64,000 nucleotides of DNA from Gordonia sp. PP30 (GTDB lineage Bacteria > Actinomycetota > Actinomycetes > Mycobacteriales > Mycobacteriaceae). Of the stretch, positions 31,517 through 41,762 are shown piece by piece (within the stretch, counting starts at the first letter, position 1; each line of letters starts with the position of its first letter). The DNA lies in NCBI RefSeq assembly GCF_023100845.1, contig NZ_CP095864.1, positions 2,232,001-2,296,000 on the forward strand. The letters run 5' to 3'. Position numbers and translations under genes: made by a program. The notes under the pieces were generated by a model. It worked only from the letters and a program-made list of their open reading frames with translations, made no database searches and had not been told where the DNA came from.

Positions 31517-32974
31517 ATGCCGAGTCGCGATCCCCGCCAGCCCGGACCAGGCCGGATTCCCCGGCCGACTCCCCCGCCTCCTCCCGGCACGCCCCCGGCC
31601 GCGGCCGACGCGGCACCGCCCCGGTTCGGTGGACACGCGCCGCATCCGGCAGCCCCGCTCCCCGGACGGGCCGGCCCGCCGCCCGCACCGCCGGGCCCCG
31701 GACGGCCCCTGTCCGGGCCGTCGCACCCGGTGCCGCCGGCCCCGCCCATGCCCGCGGCCGGGCCGCACCCCACGACACCCGGCGGACCCCGACCGCCGAC
31801 ACTTCCGCAGCCACCTCGGCCCGGTGCGGCGGGCCCGATTCCGGACGCTCCGGCGGAGCCGACGGCCACCATCGCGATCGGCGGTCCCGCGCCGGCCCCG
31901 GAACGACGCCGACGATTCGGCCGCAAGGGATCGCCCACCGAACTCCCCGGCAGCGCCGCAACGACGACCGATTCGGCAGGCGGCGACCGCCGGCGCGGCC
32001 CCCTCGCCTTCTTCCGCACCCGCCGCGGCACTCTTCTCCGCTGGACCGCACTGTGTCTGGGACTGATCCTGATCGGCTGGTCCGTCGGCTACCTGGTGAT
32101 GCCGCGCAGCGGCGGCGGAGACCAGATCGTCATTCCGAAGGAAGCCTTCGAGGCGACCGCGACACGGGGTGACATGCCGTCACTGGTGGGGCTGAACCGC
32201 GACGCGGCCGTCGCCGCGATCGGTGACGCCGGAATCAGCGGCATCACCATCGACTATCGCGACAAGCCCGCGGCCGGACCCACCGGCACGGTCATCGCCC
32301 AGACACCCGCCGCCGGCGTGGCGGTGACCGACGGCATCGAACTGACTCTCTCGGTGCCCGCACCGATGCCCGCGCTGAAGGGCGTCCCGAACAGGGATGC
32401 CCGGACCACCCTGGAAGACCTCGGTGCGATCGTCACGGTCGAGAGCGTCGTCGACCCGGCCGCACCGGCGGGAACCGTACTGCGCACCGATCCCGCCGAG
32501 GGCCAGCCGATGCCGTCGAGCGTGACCATGGTGGTCGCCGATCCCGGCGACGCGCTCAGCCTCTCGACGGTGTCGACCGTCTCCTCGTCGAGCTGTTCGA
32601 CCTCGAGTTCGGCGAGTGTGGCGGGCAAGACCCTGAGCAACAACGTGACCTGTACGCCGGGGTCGTCGAAGAAGGCGGAGGCGGAATACGCGATCAACCG
32701 CAACGCCACCCTGCTCGAGGCGACGGTCGGCACCGACGACACCAAGGGCAAGGGTGGTGCGACGGTCACGATCTACGGCGACGACCGTCCACTCAAGACG
32801 GTGAACGTCGGCCTGGGCCGTTCCGAGGACATCCGGGTGGACGTCCGGAACATGATGCGCCTGCGGATCGTGGTGACCTCCGGCGGCGGTGACGACTCCC
32901 CGACGGTCGTGCTGGGCGACGCCCGGCTGCGCGGTTCCACCGACGGCCTCGACCAGATCGCGGGCCGGCGATGA
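31517..32974 (+). CDS. membrane-anchored protein with two PASTA domains and a C-terminal NPCBM-like domain
   Basis: 485 residues. Residues 1-130 are proline-rich and probably disordered in the cytosol; 130-172 are basic; a transmembrane helix spans about 174-195. Outside are PASTA 1 (about 216-280, MPSLVGLNRDAAVAAIGDAG) and PASTA 2 (about 283-342, ALKGVPNRDARTTLEDLGA), each with the xVPxLxGxxxxxA-type pattern, then a Ser-rich linker with Cys360 and Cys379, and an NPCBM/NEW2-like beta domain (about 350-475: ATVGTDDTKG, NVGLGRSEDIRVDVRNMMRLRI, VVLGDARLRG). PASTA modules bind peptidoglycan fragments and NPCBM domains bind carbohydrate, so a cell-wall sensor or anchor is plausible. No kinase or penicillin-binding domain is attached. 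ATG follows AGGAG by 5 nt; a GATAAT at 31482-31487 could be a -10. It overlaps the next gene by 4 nt. Confidence 0.85.
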   Translation: MPSRDPRQPGPGRIPRPTPPPPPGTPPAAADAAPPRFGGHAPHPAAPLPGRAGPPPAPPGPGRPLSGPSHPVPPAPPMPAAGPHPTTPGGPRPPTLPQPPRPGAAGPIPDAPAEPTATIAIGGPAPAPERRRRFGRKGSPTELPGSAATTTDSAGGDRRRGPLAFFRTRRGTLLRWTALCLGLILIGWSVGYLVMPRSGGGDQIVIPKEAFEATATRGDMPSLVGLNRDAAVAAIGDAGISGITIDYRDKPAAGPTGTVIAQTPAAGVAVTDGIELTLSVPAPMPALKGVPNRDARTTLEDLGAIVTVESVVDPAAPAGTVLRTDPAEGQPMPSSVTMVVADPGDALSLSTVSTVSSSSCSTSSSASVAGKTLSNNVTCTPGSSKKAEAEYAINRNATLLEATVGTDDTKGKGGATVTIYGDDRPLKTVNVGLGRSEDIRVDVRNMMRLRIVVTSGGGDDSPTVVLGDARLRGSTDGLDQIAGRR

Positions 32975-35391
32975 TGCGGCGGCTGATCGTCGCCGCGATC
33001 GCCGCACTGCTGGTGCTGAGCGGACTGCCGTGGCTGCCGGCCGGCCCGGCCGCGGCCGAGCCCAAGGCCAGCGGACCCGGCACCGTACTCGTGGTGATGG
33101 ATACCTCCGGGTCGATGTCGGCGTCCACCGACGGCGGCAGCACCCGGATCGAGGAGGCACGAAGTGCCGTACTCAAGACCGCGGACTCGTTGCCCACCGG
33201 TGCCCGCTTCGGGCTCATCGCCTATCCCGGCAACGGTCGCGTGGTCGACGGCTGCTCGATCGGTGACGAGGAGATCAAACTCGGCACACTCGAGGCCGGC
33301 ACGGTATCGACCGCTGTGCGGCGGCTGACTCCGAGCGGCGACACGCCTACCGGCCCGGCGCTGCAACACGCGGCAGACGTCCTCCGCAAGGAAGGCGGCC
33401 ACGGCACGATCATCGTCGTCAGCGACGGTGACGCGAACTGCGGCTCGTCGAACCTCTGCGAGGTCGCCGAGAAGATCGCCAAGGAGGGCATGGCCGTCCA
33501 GGCGCATACCGTCGGATTCCACCACGAAGACGATCAACTCGCCTGTGTCGCGAAGACACTCGGCGGCAGACATGTGAACGTCACCGAGCCGGGGGCGCTG
33601 GAACCCGTACTTGAGGAACTCAGCGGCGCGAAGCTGGAGTTCGACCTGGAGGTGCCGAAAGAGATGCCCGAAGTCGCCGGTACCGGCACCCAGGGCAGCA
33701 CGATCGTCGCCAAGGTGCGCAGCACCGGACAGCAGCCGGCCAACAACGTGCGCGTGTCGATCCAGGTGACCGGCGCCGACGGCAAGCCGAGCACCAAACT
33801 CATCATTCCGCAGGCCGTCCGCTTCCTCGGCAATCTCCAGCCCGGCCAGCGAGAACGGCAGGTGCGGATGACGATCCGTCCACCCGAGGGCACCATCGGC
33901 GACTACAAAGTGACGGGGACCGCGTATTCGGTGAACACCTCACCGGTACAGCAGAGCGGGTCGTTCAAGGTCGTCCGCAGCGGCCCGGTCTCCGGACTCC
34001 TCGGCGACGTGCAGAGCGTCGCGGTACTCGGCGACTCTTATTCTTCCGGTGAAGGATCCGGAGACTATATCGCGGGCACCAACTCGCAGTTCGAGAACAT
34101 GTGTCACCGGTCGAAAGCGAACTATGCGGGTGTCATGTTCTCCGATAACGCGTACACGATCGCCTGCTCCGGGGCGACGACCTGGGATTTCTGGGCCCAG
34201 CAGCAGGTAGCATGGTCACCTCCCAAGAACCGCGGCATGTACGAGATGCCCCAGCTCAAGCGCCTCCACGAGGTGGCTTCTCATCACCCCGTCGACGCCG
34301 TATTTCTCTCGGTCGGCGGAAATGACGTTGGCTTCGGCGATGTCCTGGGTGCCTGCATCGCGAAATTCGATCACTGCATCCCGCAGGTCCGAGAGGCGAC
34401 CAAGAAGGCGAAGGCACAGTCTCTCGCCGACCGGCTCGCCGATGTCTACACCGACGTCGACAACACCATCAATTCGGATACCCCACGGAAGCAGCGAGGA
34501 CAGCACACGGCGCCGATCGTCGTCGTCCCGTATCCGCGGATCACGCCGACCAACAACGCCCTCGCCGAAGAGGGCGAACCTGGGCAACTCCGACCCGGCG
34601 AAGGCTGCATGATGGGTGTCAGTCCCGACGAGATCACCGAGCTGAACTCCATGCTGGACGCGGTGAACGCGACGATCGCCCGTGCGGTGGACGCGGCCCG
34701 GGCCACCGGGGTGCCGGTGTACTACGCACAAGATGTGATCGGTGCCTTTCAGCCCGATCACACCATTTGCGCGCGGGACTCGTACGCGGTCAACAGTGTC
34801 GCCGCGAACGCAGCGCCATGGCTGCAGCAGCAGATCGCCCATCCGAACCGGAAGGGCTACGAAGCGATGGCCAGCAGTCTTCGGGGGTGGTCGCAGACGA
34901 CGACCCGCTTCGTACCTCGCGACGAGCACCGTTCCGATTGGTCGGACGTGGTGATATCCGAACGCAATCCGGTGGACAAGGTCAGTAATCTGATCTCGGC
35001 CCCGGTCAAGAAGTTCGATCTCATGGAACCGCTGACCGACATCAACGTCCAGAGCTCCGGATACCAGCCGAACAGTGTGGTCACCATCGAGGTGCGTTCG
35101 ACTCCGCGCGCCATCGGCAGCTTCATCGCCGACCGTAATGGGAACGTGAACGTCCATTTCGTGTTGCCGAGCCACGTGACTCCCGGCCGACACAAGCTGG
35201 TCGCGCAGGGAATCGCTCCCGACGGATCCGCTCGACAAACCGTTCAGGACATCCGGGTGATCCCCCGCTACAGCGGGATCATGACCGTGGTGTTCCTCGT
35301 CGGCGTGATCCTGGCCGCGGGCGGGGCGATCTCGATCCGGCGAGCCAAGAAACGCAAATCCCGCGCCAGCCGCACGTCCCTCCCAACCTGA
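32971..35391 (+). CDS. surface protein: signal peptide, vWA domain, Ig-like, SGNH hydrolase, C-terminal TM
   Basis: 806 residues. Signal peptide 1 to about 29 (PAAAE). vWA domain about 36-225 with an intact MIDAS metal site: DTSGSMS (Asp44, Ser46, Ser48), Thr in SGDTPTG (about 125) and Asp in VVSDGDAN (152). A beta linker (about 230-340) follows. SGNH hydrolase domain about 348-645: GDSYSSGEG (nucleophile Ser356), SVGGNDVGFG (Asn451), and AHPNRKGY with His624. A second Ig-like region (about 683-764) precedes a transmembrane helix (769-788) and a basic tail RRAKKRKSR, so it is a type I membrane protein facing outward. It starts at the ATGA overlap with the PASTA gene. SGNH enzymes are esterases or acetyl-transferring enzymes; the substrate here is unknown. 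Base composition in the SGNH part is lower in G+C than its neighbours. Confidence 0.88.
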   Translation: MMRRLIVAAIAALLVLSGLPWLPAGPAAAEPKASGPGTVLVVMDTSGSMSASTDGGSTRIEEARSAVLKTADSLPTGARFGLIAYPGNGRVVDGCSIGDEEIKLGTLEAGTVSTAVRRLTPSGDTPTGPALQHAADVLRKEGGHGTIIVVSDGDANCGSSNLCEVAEKIAKEGMAVQAHTVGFHHEDDQLACVAKTLGGRHVNVTEPGALEPVLEELSGAKLEFDLEVPKEMPEVAGTGTQGSTIVAKVRSTGQQPANNVRVSIQVTGADGKPSTKLIIPQAVRFLGNLQPGQRERQVRMTIRPPEGTIGDYKVTGTAYSVNTSPVQQSGSFKVVRSGPVSGLLGDVQSVAVLGDSYSSGEGSGDYIAGTNSQFENMCHRSKANYAGVMFSDNAYTIACSGATTWDFWAQQQVAWSPPKNRGMYEMPQLKRLHEVASHHPVDAVFLSVGGNDVGFGDVLGACIAKFDHCIPQVREATKKAKAQSLADRLADVYTDVDNTINSDTPRKQRGQHTAPIVVVPYPRITPTNNALAEEGEPGQLRPGEGCMMGVSPDEITELNSMLDAVNATIARAVDAARATGVPVYYAQDVIGAFQPDHTICARDSYAVNSVAANAAPWLQQQIAHPNRKGYEAMASSLRGWSQTTTRFVPRDEHRSDWSDVVISERNPVDKVSNLISAPVKKFDLMEPLTDINVQSSGYQPNSVVTIEVRSTPRAIGSFIADRNGNVNVHFVLPSHVTPGRHKLVAQGIAPDGSARQTVQDIRVIPRYSGIMTVVFLVGVILAAGGAISIRRAKKRKSRASRTSLPT

Positions 35392-35424
35392 TGGCGCCGC
35401 CGCCCACGCCGGCGGTGTGAAGGT

Positions 35425-35461
35425 CCGGGAGCGGTGGACGGTATCCGGTCACCGCTCCCGG
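35425..35461. terminator. hairpin between convergent genes
   Basis: CCGGGAGCGGTG (35425-35436) is the exact reverse complement of CACCGCTCCCGG (35450-35461), a 12-bp stem. It lies 34 nt past the vWA-SGNH stop and 45 nt past the stop of the opposing zinc-ribbon gene, so it can serve both strands. Confidence 0.75.
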
Positions 35462-35505
35462 GGCTTCGGGCGGCAGGCGCGGGACGCGGGACGCGGGGCC
35501 GGGCG

Positions 35506-36054
35506 TCAGAGGTGACCGGAGACGTAGCGGGGGCGGGAACCCACCGAGGCCAGGAGGGCGTCGTGCAGCTCCGGCCCGTACTCTTCGAGATTCGGCCAGT
35601 CGACCAGGACCAGACCGCAGTCGGTGCGGGCGTACGGGGTGCTGCCGATGTGCCAGTCGCCGATCGGCGCGGTGAACCCACAGGACGGGCACTCCTCGGT
35701 CGGCTCCTCGCCGCCGTCCCACCAGTCCTGCGGATCCCAGTCGGTCAGCAGTTCGTGGCACCGCGGGCACTCCGGCGGCACGCTGTCGGAGAAGGCGCTG
35801 ACCGTCGCACCGGGGCCGAGGTCGACGGAGACGTCGCCGCGCTCGTCGAGCGGCAACGGGTTGCCGTCGGAGGCGGCGGCGTGCGCGATCGCCATGATCT
35901 CCGCGAGGCGGGCCTCGTCGACGGGGCCGCCCGGCTCCACCGGGTCGTCGTCCGGGTCCGCGCTGAGCACCAGGCGGACCGTCTCGGCGAGTTGCCGTTC
36001 GGCGGCGGCACCCGAGTCGTCGAGCGAGAAATAGAACTGCAGGAACTGGCTCAC
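35506..36054 (-). CDS. small zinc-ribbon protein of unknown function
   Basis: 182 residues, acidic, cytosolic. A rubredoxin-like pair of CxxC knuckles is visible in the middle: CPRCHELLTDWDPQDWWDGG and ECPSCGF. The rest (VSQFLQFYFSLDDS, YARTDCGLVLVDWPNLEEY) is not a family I recognise. The GTG at 36054 has AGGGA 11 nt upstream; an ATG at 36066 (MPDTVSQF) is a close alternative that would overlap rsmB by 8 nt. Last gene of priA-fmt-rsmB. Confidence 0.75.
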   Translation of the reverse strand: MSQFLQFYFSLDDSGAAAERQLAETVRLVLSADPDDDPVEPGGPVDEARLAEIMAIAHAAASDGNPLPLDERGDVSVDLGPGATVSAFSDSVPPECPRCHELLTDWDPQDWWDGGEEPTEECPSCGFTAPIGDWHIGSTPYARTDCGLVLVDWPNLEEYGPELHDALLASVGSRPRYVSGHL

Positions 36055-36058
36055 GGTG

Positions 36059-37495
36059 TCAGGCATCCCTGCGCAGGACGGCGAGGAACATGGCGTCGGT
36101 GTCCTGGCGATGGGGCCAGAGCTGGACGTACGGGCCGGGGCCCAGACTCTCCGGGTCGACCATGTCGCCCGCGACGAAGGGCCGGGCGTCGAGTTGGGTG
36201 GTCTCACCGGACGTGTTCAGGCAGGAGGCGACCACGGCGGTGGTCTCGGCGGGGTGCGGGGAACACGTCGAGTACACGACGACGCCCCCGGGGCGCACCA
36301 GGCGGAGCGCCTCGGTGAGCAGCGCGGTCTGCAACTCCACGAGTTCACCGATCTCCGACGGCTGCCGCCGCCAGCGCGCCTCGGGACGGCGGCGCAGCGA
36401 GCCGAGCCCGGAGCAGGGCGCGTCGACCAGGATGCGGTCGTAGCCCGGCTCCAGGCCGGTGGCGCGGCCGTCGGCGACGTGCACGGTGACCGGCAGCCCG
36501 TCGACCACCTTCTCGATCAGTCCGGCGCGGTGCTCGGAGATCTCGACCGCGTCGAGGTGGGCACCGTCGAGGCCGGCGAGCGACCCGAGCAGGGCGGCCT
36601 TGCCGCCCGGCCCGGCGCACAGGTCGAGCCAGCGGCCGCCGTCCTCGCCGACGAGTTCGGCACGAGTCAGGGCGAGCGCCACCAGCTGGCTGCCCTCGTC
36701 CTGGACACCCGCGAAGCCCTCGCGGACGGCGTCGAGCTGCCCCGGATCACCCTCGGGCAGGTACACCGCGTACGGCGAGTACCGGCCCTCCTCACCGCCG
36801 CTGACCAGTGCGAGTTCCTCCGCACTGATCTGGCCGGGCCGGGCCACCAGGTGCACGATCGGCCGCTCGTCGTCGGCCGCCAGCGCCGCCTGCAGTTCAC
36901 CGGCCGAGCCGCCGAGCGCCTCGGCGAACACCTCGGCGATCCAGCGCGGATGCGCGTAGGTCATCGCGAGGTTCCCGATCAGGTCGTCGGTGATCGACGG
37001 GGCGAGCGTGTCGAGCCACTGCTGCTCGGTGCGCTGCGAGATCTTGCGCAGCACCGCGTTCACGAAACCCGAAGGGCCCATTCCCTTCTCGCTGCGCACC
37101 AGGTCGACCGAGGTGGACACCGCGGCGTGTGAGCCGATCCGCGTCCGCAGCAGCTGGTAGGCGCCCAGACGCAGCACGTCGCGCAGTTCGCCGTCGATCT
37201 CGGCGACCGGGCGGCCCGCCGCGGACGCGATGACGGCGTCGAGCAGTCCCGTGCTCCGCGCGGTGCCGTAGGTCAGTTCGGTGGCCAGCGCGGCGTCGCG
37301 GCCGGTGATCCGTCGTTCACGAAGGAGCTTGGGCAGCAACAGGTTCGCGTAAGCGTCGCGTTCCCGGACGGCCCGCAGCACATCGCGGGCGACGACGCGT
37401 TCGGGATCGAGTTCCTTGGTGCGGAGCTTCTTGTCCTGCGGCTTCTTGTCCCGGCCGCCCCGATCATCCCGGCGGCGCCGGTCGTCCCGGCTCAC
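36059..37495 (-). CDS. rsmB: 16S rRNA m5C methyltransferase RsmB family
   Basis: 478 residues. N-terminal NusB-like RNA-binding domain (about 30-170: [20 protein letters not shown]), then the SAM-dependent m5C methyltransferase core: [34 protein letters not shown] (catalytic cysteine) and [12 protein letters not shown] (second cysteine). A Lys/Arg/Asp-rich start ([21 protein letters not shown]) is an unstructured extension. It overlaps the fmt stop by 4 nt. Confidence 0.95.
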   Translation of the reverse strand: MSRDDRRRRDDRGGRDKKPQDKKLRTKELDPERVVARDVLRAVRERDAYANLLLPKLLRERRITGRDAALATELTYGTARSTGLLDAVIASAAGRPVAEIDGELRDVLRLGAYQLLRTRIGSHAAVSTSVDLVRSEKGMGPSGFVNAVLRKISQRTEQQWLDTLAPSITDDLIGNLAMTYAHPRWIAEVFAEALGGSAGELQAALAADDERPIVHLVARPGQISAEELALVSGGEEGRYSPYAVYLPEGDPGQLDAVREGFAGVQDEGSQLVALALTRAELVGEDGGRWLDLCAGPGGKAALLGSLAGLDGAHLDAVEISEHRAGLIEKVVDGLPVTVHVADGRATGLEPGYDRILVDAPCSGLGSLRRRPEARWRRQPSEIGELVELQTALLTEALRLVRPGGVVVYSTCSPHPAETTAVVASCLNTSGETTQLDARPFVAGDMVDPESLGPGPYVQLWPHRQDTDAMFLAVLRRDA

Positions 37496-38448
37496 GCGAA
37501 GCGCTCCTCGCCGGTGAGCCGCGCGCCGCGCGCCCAGTCAGCGGCGGGCTGCGCTATCTTGCCCGGCGGCTGCACCCAGCCGAGCCGCACCGCACCCGAC
37601 GCGGTGCCGACGTGGACGGCCTTCTTCCCCGCCGAGATCGCCCCGGGGGCAAGGTCTTTCGGCGCGGTGATCCCCGCGGGTGGCTCGGCGTCGTCGACGA
37701 CGGTCACCGGACCGAGCTTGATCCGCGCGTCACCCAGCCTGGTCCACGCCCCGGGCGCGGGCGTATGTGCGCGGATCGCCCGGTCGACGACGTGCGACGG
37801 CAGATCCCACCGCACCTGGGCGTCGTCGACGGTGATCTTCGGCGCGTACGACACCCCGTCGCCCGGTTGCGCCACCGGCGACAGCTGGTCGGCGGCGATC
37901 CCGTCGACCACGTCGCGGGTGAACGCCGCTCCGGCCTCGGCCAGCCGGTCGAGCAGATCACCGGCGGTGTCGGTGGACCGGATGCGTTCGGTGAACTGGC
38001 CGAACACCGGCCCGGTGTCGAGCCCGGCTTCCAGGGCGAACACGCTGGCGCCCGTCACCTCGTCGCCCGCGGCGATCGCCGCCTGCACGGGGGCGGCTCC
38101 GCGCCAGGCCGGCAGCAGCGAGAAGTGCAGGTTGACCCAGCCGTACGGCAGTGCGGTGAGCACCTCGGCGGGGATCAGCCCGCCGTAGGCGACGACGACG
38201 CCGAGGTCGGCGTTCCAGCGCGCGAGGGCCTCGGCCACCTCGGGATCGCTCATCCGCCGGGGCGTGATCACCTCGATGGCGTGCTCGTCGGCAAGCTCGC
38301 CGATCGGTGAGCGCACGGCCTTGCGGCCGCGGCCCGCGACGGTGTCCGGCCGGGTGATCACCCCGGCCACGCGGTGATCGTCGGAGTCGATCAGTTCCCG
38401 CAGCGTCGGGACGGCCGGGTGCGGGGTACCCGCGAACACCACTCTCAT
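37492..38448 (-). CDS. fmt: methionyl-tRNA formyltransferase
   Basis: Formylates initiator Met-tRNA using 10-formyl-tetrahydrofolate. 318 residues with [16 protein letters not shown] at the N terminus, [23 protein letters not shown] (catalytic Asn-His region) and [18 protein letters not shown]. The ATG at 38448 gives the exact family start; it is 1 nt from the priA stop. It overlaps rsmB by 4 nt. Confidence 0.97.
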   Translation of the reverse strand: MRVVFAGTPHPAVPTLRELIDSDDHRVAGVITRPDTVAGRGRKAVRSPIGELADEHAIEVITPRRMSDPEVAEALARWNADLGVVVAYGGLIPAEVLTALPYGWVNLHFSLLPAWRGAAPVQAAIAAGDEVTGASVFALEAGLDTGPVFGQFTERIRSTDTAGDLLDRLAEAGAAFTRDVVDGIAADQLSPVAQPGDGVSYAPKITVDDAQVRWDLPSHVVDRAIRAHTPAPGAWTRLGDARIKLGPVTVVDDAEPPAGITAPKDLAPGAISAGKKAVHVGTASGAVRLGWVQPPGKIAQPAADWARGARLTGEERFA

Positions 38449-38449
38449 G

Positions 38450-40468
38450 TCAACCGATCGTAGGCGGGTCCACCTGGACCCGAATACCCGCGGTGTCCTC
38501 ATGGCGCGCGTGCCGGAGCACCTGGGCCGCCCGCAGCGCCGCGGCCAGATCGCGGCCGTGGCCGCGGTCGGTGCGCAGCAGGACCCGCTCCAGCGGTTCC
38601 CCCGGTTCGGCACCGGCCGGCGGACGCACCCCCGGCGGCAGCGGCACCGGTCCCAGCTGCTGCGCCCCGGGCGGCGTGTCGACCATGCCCAGGAACGCGC
38701 TGATCGCCGCCGGCGGCCCGTCGATCGACGCCATCGTGACCGCGGGCGGGAAGCGCAGTTCCCGGCGCAGAGCCAGCTCGTGCCCGGCGAAACCGGCCGG
38801 GTCCCAGCGGATGAGGGCCTGCACCGGCAGCAACGTCGCGTCGGCGACGATCACCACCCGGCCCCCGTCACCGTGCGGCCGCACCAAGGTGGCCACCGAC
38901 ATCCAGGTGCGCACCGCCTCCTCGGCGGCGCGCAGATCCTGCCGGTCGAGCTGTGCCCACGTGTCGAGGAGCACGGCGGCGCCGTAGCCCCCGGCCGCGT
39001 GCGGCTGCGCACCGGGCGTGGCGACGACGACGCGCGCACCGGCGTCGATCTCATCGACGATCTTGTCGCCGCCGGACGTCACCACCGGTATCCCGGTGAA
39101 GGCGCGGCCCAGCTCCTCCGCGGTGCGTTTGTCACCGATCATCAAGGCGCGCACCGCGGTACCGCCGCACGCCGGACAGACGAAGCGGGTCTCCAGCCGC
39201 CCGCACCACCGGCACGACAGATCGCCGCGATCACCCATCTGCAGCGGACCGTGGCACGACCGGCAGCGCGCGTGCGTCCGGCACCGCGCGCAGGCCACCG
39301 ACGGCAGATAGCCGCGCCGCGGCACGATGAACAGCACCGGGGCGTCGTCGGCGAGGGCGCGCCGGGCCGCGTCGAAGGCGATCGCCGGGATGCGCGCGGA
39401 GCGGGCGAGCGGGTCGCCGGCCACGCGCCGGTCGTCGTCGGAGATGCCCTCCACGCGCGGCATGTCGGCCCGGATCGTCTCGCGCGGTGCGGTGAGCGAT
39501 CGCGCCCAGCCCGATTCGACCAGCGCCTGCGCCTCCGCGGTGCGGGCGAAGCCGCCGATCACCAGCGCCGACGCGCTCTGGTGAGCCCGCAGCACCGCGA
39601 CCTCGCGCGGGTGCGGGTAGGGCGAGCGCGGCTCGTCGAGGCTGGGATCGCCGTCGTCGAACACGACGGTCAGGCCCAGGTCGGCGACCGGCGCGAAGAC
39701 GGCGCTGCGGGTGCCGATCACCACCCGTGCCTGCCCGCGGAGCACCGCGAGCCAGCGGCGGTAGCGCGCGGTGGGCCCCAGACCGGCGGCCAGGGTGATG
39801 CACCAGTCGCCGAGCAGCGGCCGGCAGGCGGCGTCGAGCCGGTCCAGGTCACGCTGATCGGGGACGACGATCACCACGCCTCTCCCCTGCGCGGCGACCG
39901 TGGCGGCCAGTTCGGCGAGCCGGGCGGCAACGTCCTCGCCGGGCCGGGCCTGCCAGCACACCCGCGGGTGCAGGGTGGCATCGTGCAGGGCCGCAAGGAA
40001 TTCGGCGCCACCGTCGTACGCGTGCCAGCGCTCGGCCGACGGGGCGACGATCTCGAGTTCGGGATCGCCGCGCGGATCGGCCTTCTCCACGCGGGCGTGC
40101 CGCGGCGGGATCGCCAGGCGCAGGACGTCGGGCATGGTGCCCGCGTACCGATCGGCGACGGCCCGGGCGAGTCGTGCGAGGTCGGGCGTCAGAACGCGTT
40201 CCGGTGAGACGACGCGGTCGAGCCAGGCCAGCCTGCCGCCGTGATCGCTCTCCGGAAGGCGTTCCAGCACGAAGCCGTCGACGAGCCGGCCGGAGAACCG
40301 GACGCGGACGCGGACACCCGGCTGGGCATCGGAATCCATCGCCTCGTCGACGAGATAGTCGAAGGGCCGGTCGAGATGCGCGAGGCCGAGCATCGGGAGC
40401 ACCCGCGCGACCGGGTTCTCCGGCGCGGGCAGGCGCCGGTGCTTGTCCTTGGCGGACTCACCGGCCAC
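38450..40468 (-). CDS. priA: PriA-like primosomal protein lacking helicase motifs
   Basis: 672-residue actinobacterial PriA. The DNA-binding start ([38 protein letters not shown]) and the cysteine zinc-binding region ([26 protein letters not shown]) are intact, with eight cysteines. No Walker A GxGKT is found where the helicase should begin; the DEEH box is replaced by FDDGD. ATP-driven unwinding is therefore unlikely. The same lack is known for mycobacterial PriA. GTG start at 40468. Confidence 0.93.
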   Translation of the reverse strand: MAGESAKDKHRRLPAPENPVARVLPMLGLAHLDRPFDYLVDEAMDSDAQPGVRVRVRFSGRLVDGFVLERLPESDHGGRLAWLDRVVSPERVLTPDLARLARAVADRYAGTMPDVLRLAIPPRHARVEKADPRGDPELEIVAPSAERWHAYDGGAEFLAALHDATLHPRVCWQARPGEDVAARLAELAATVAAQGRGVVIVVPDQRDLDRLDAACRPLLGDWCITLAAGLGPTARYRRWLAVLRGQARVVIGTRSAVFAPVADLGLTVVFDDGDPSLDEPRSPYPHPREVAVLRAHQSASALVIGGFARTAEAQALVESGWARSLTAPRETIRADMPRVEGISDDDRRVAGDPLARSARIPAIAFDAARRALADDAPVLFIVPRRGYLPSVACARCRTHARCRSCHGPLQMGDRGDLSCRWCGRLETRFVCPACGGTAVRALMIGDKRTAEELGRAFTGIPVVTSGGDKIVDEIDAGARVVVATPGAQPHAAGGYGAAVLLDTWAQLDRQDLRAAEEAVRTWMSVATLVRPHGDGGRVVIVADATLLPVQALIRWDPAGFAGHELALRRELRFPPAVTMASIDGPPAAISAFLGMVDTPPGAQQLGPVPLPPGVRPPAGAEPGEPLERVLLRTDRGHGRDLAAALRAAQVLRHARHEDTAGIRVQVDPPTIG

Positions 40469-40477
40469 GGGGTGCTC

Positions 40478-40506
40478 CTCGACCTAGACGGGCGTTTCGA
40501 CACGGT
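40478..40506 (+). repeat. intergenic repeat fragment, copy D
   Basis: The 70-nt gap between metK and priA holds CGACCTAGACGGGCGTTTCGACACGG. The 13-mer CGTTTCGACACGG is identical to that in copies B and C. The other blocks of the repeat are missing here. Confidence 0.55.
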
Positions 40507-40538
40507 GCGGGCTGGGGTCCTCATCCGCCGGGAGCCGG

Positions 40539-41753
<1,215 letters not shown>

Positions 41754-41762
41754 CGGTTCCTC

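Noticed and set aside
41754..41762. SAM riboswitch before metK
   Set aside because: Only 9 nt separate coaBC and metK; no room for the element and no matching conserved blocks.
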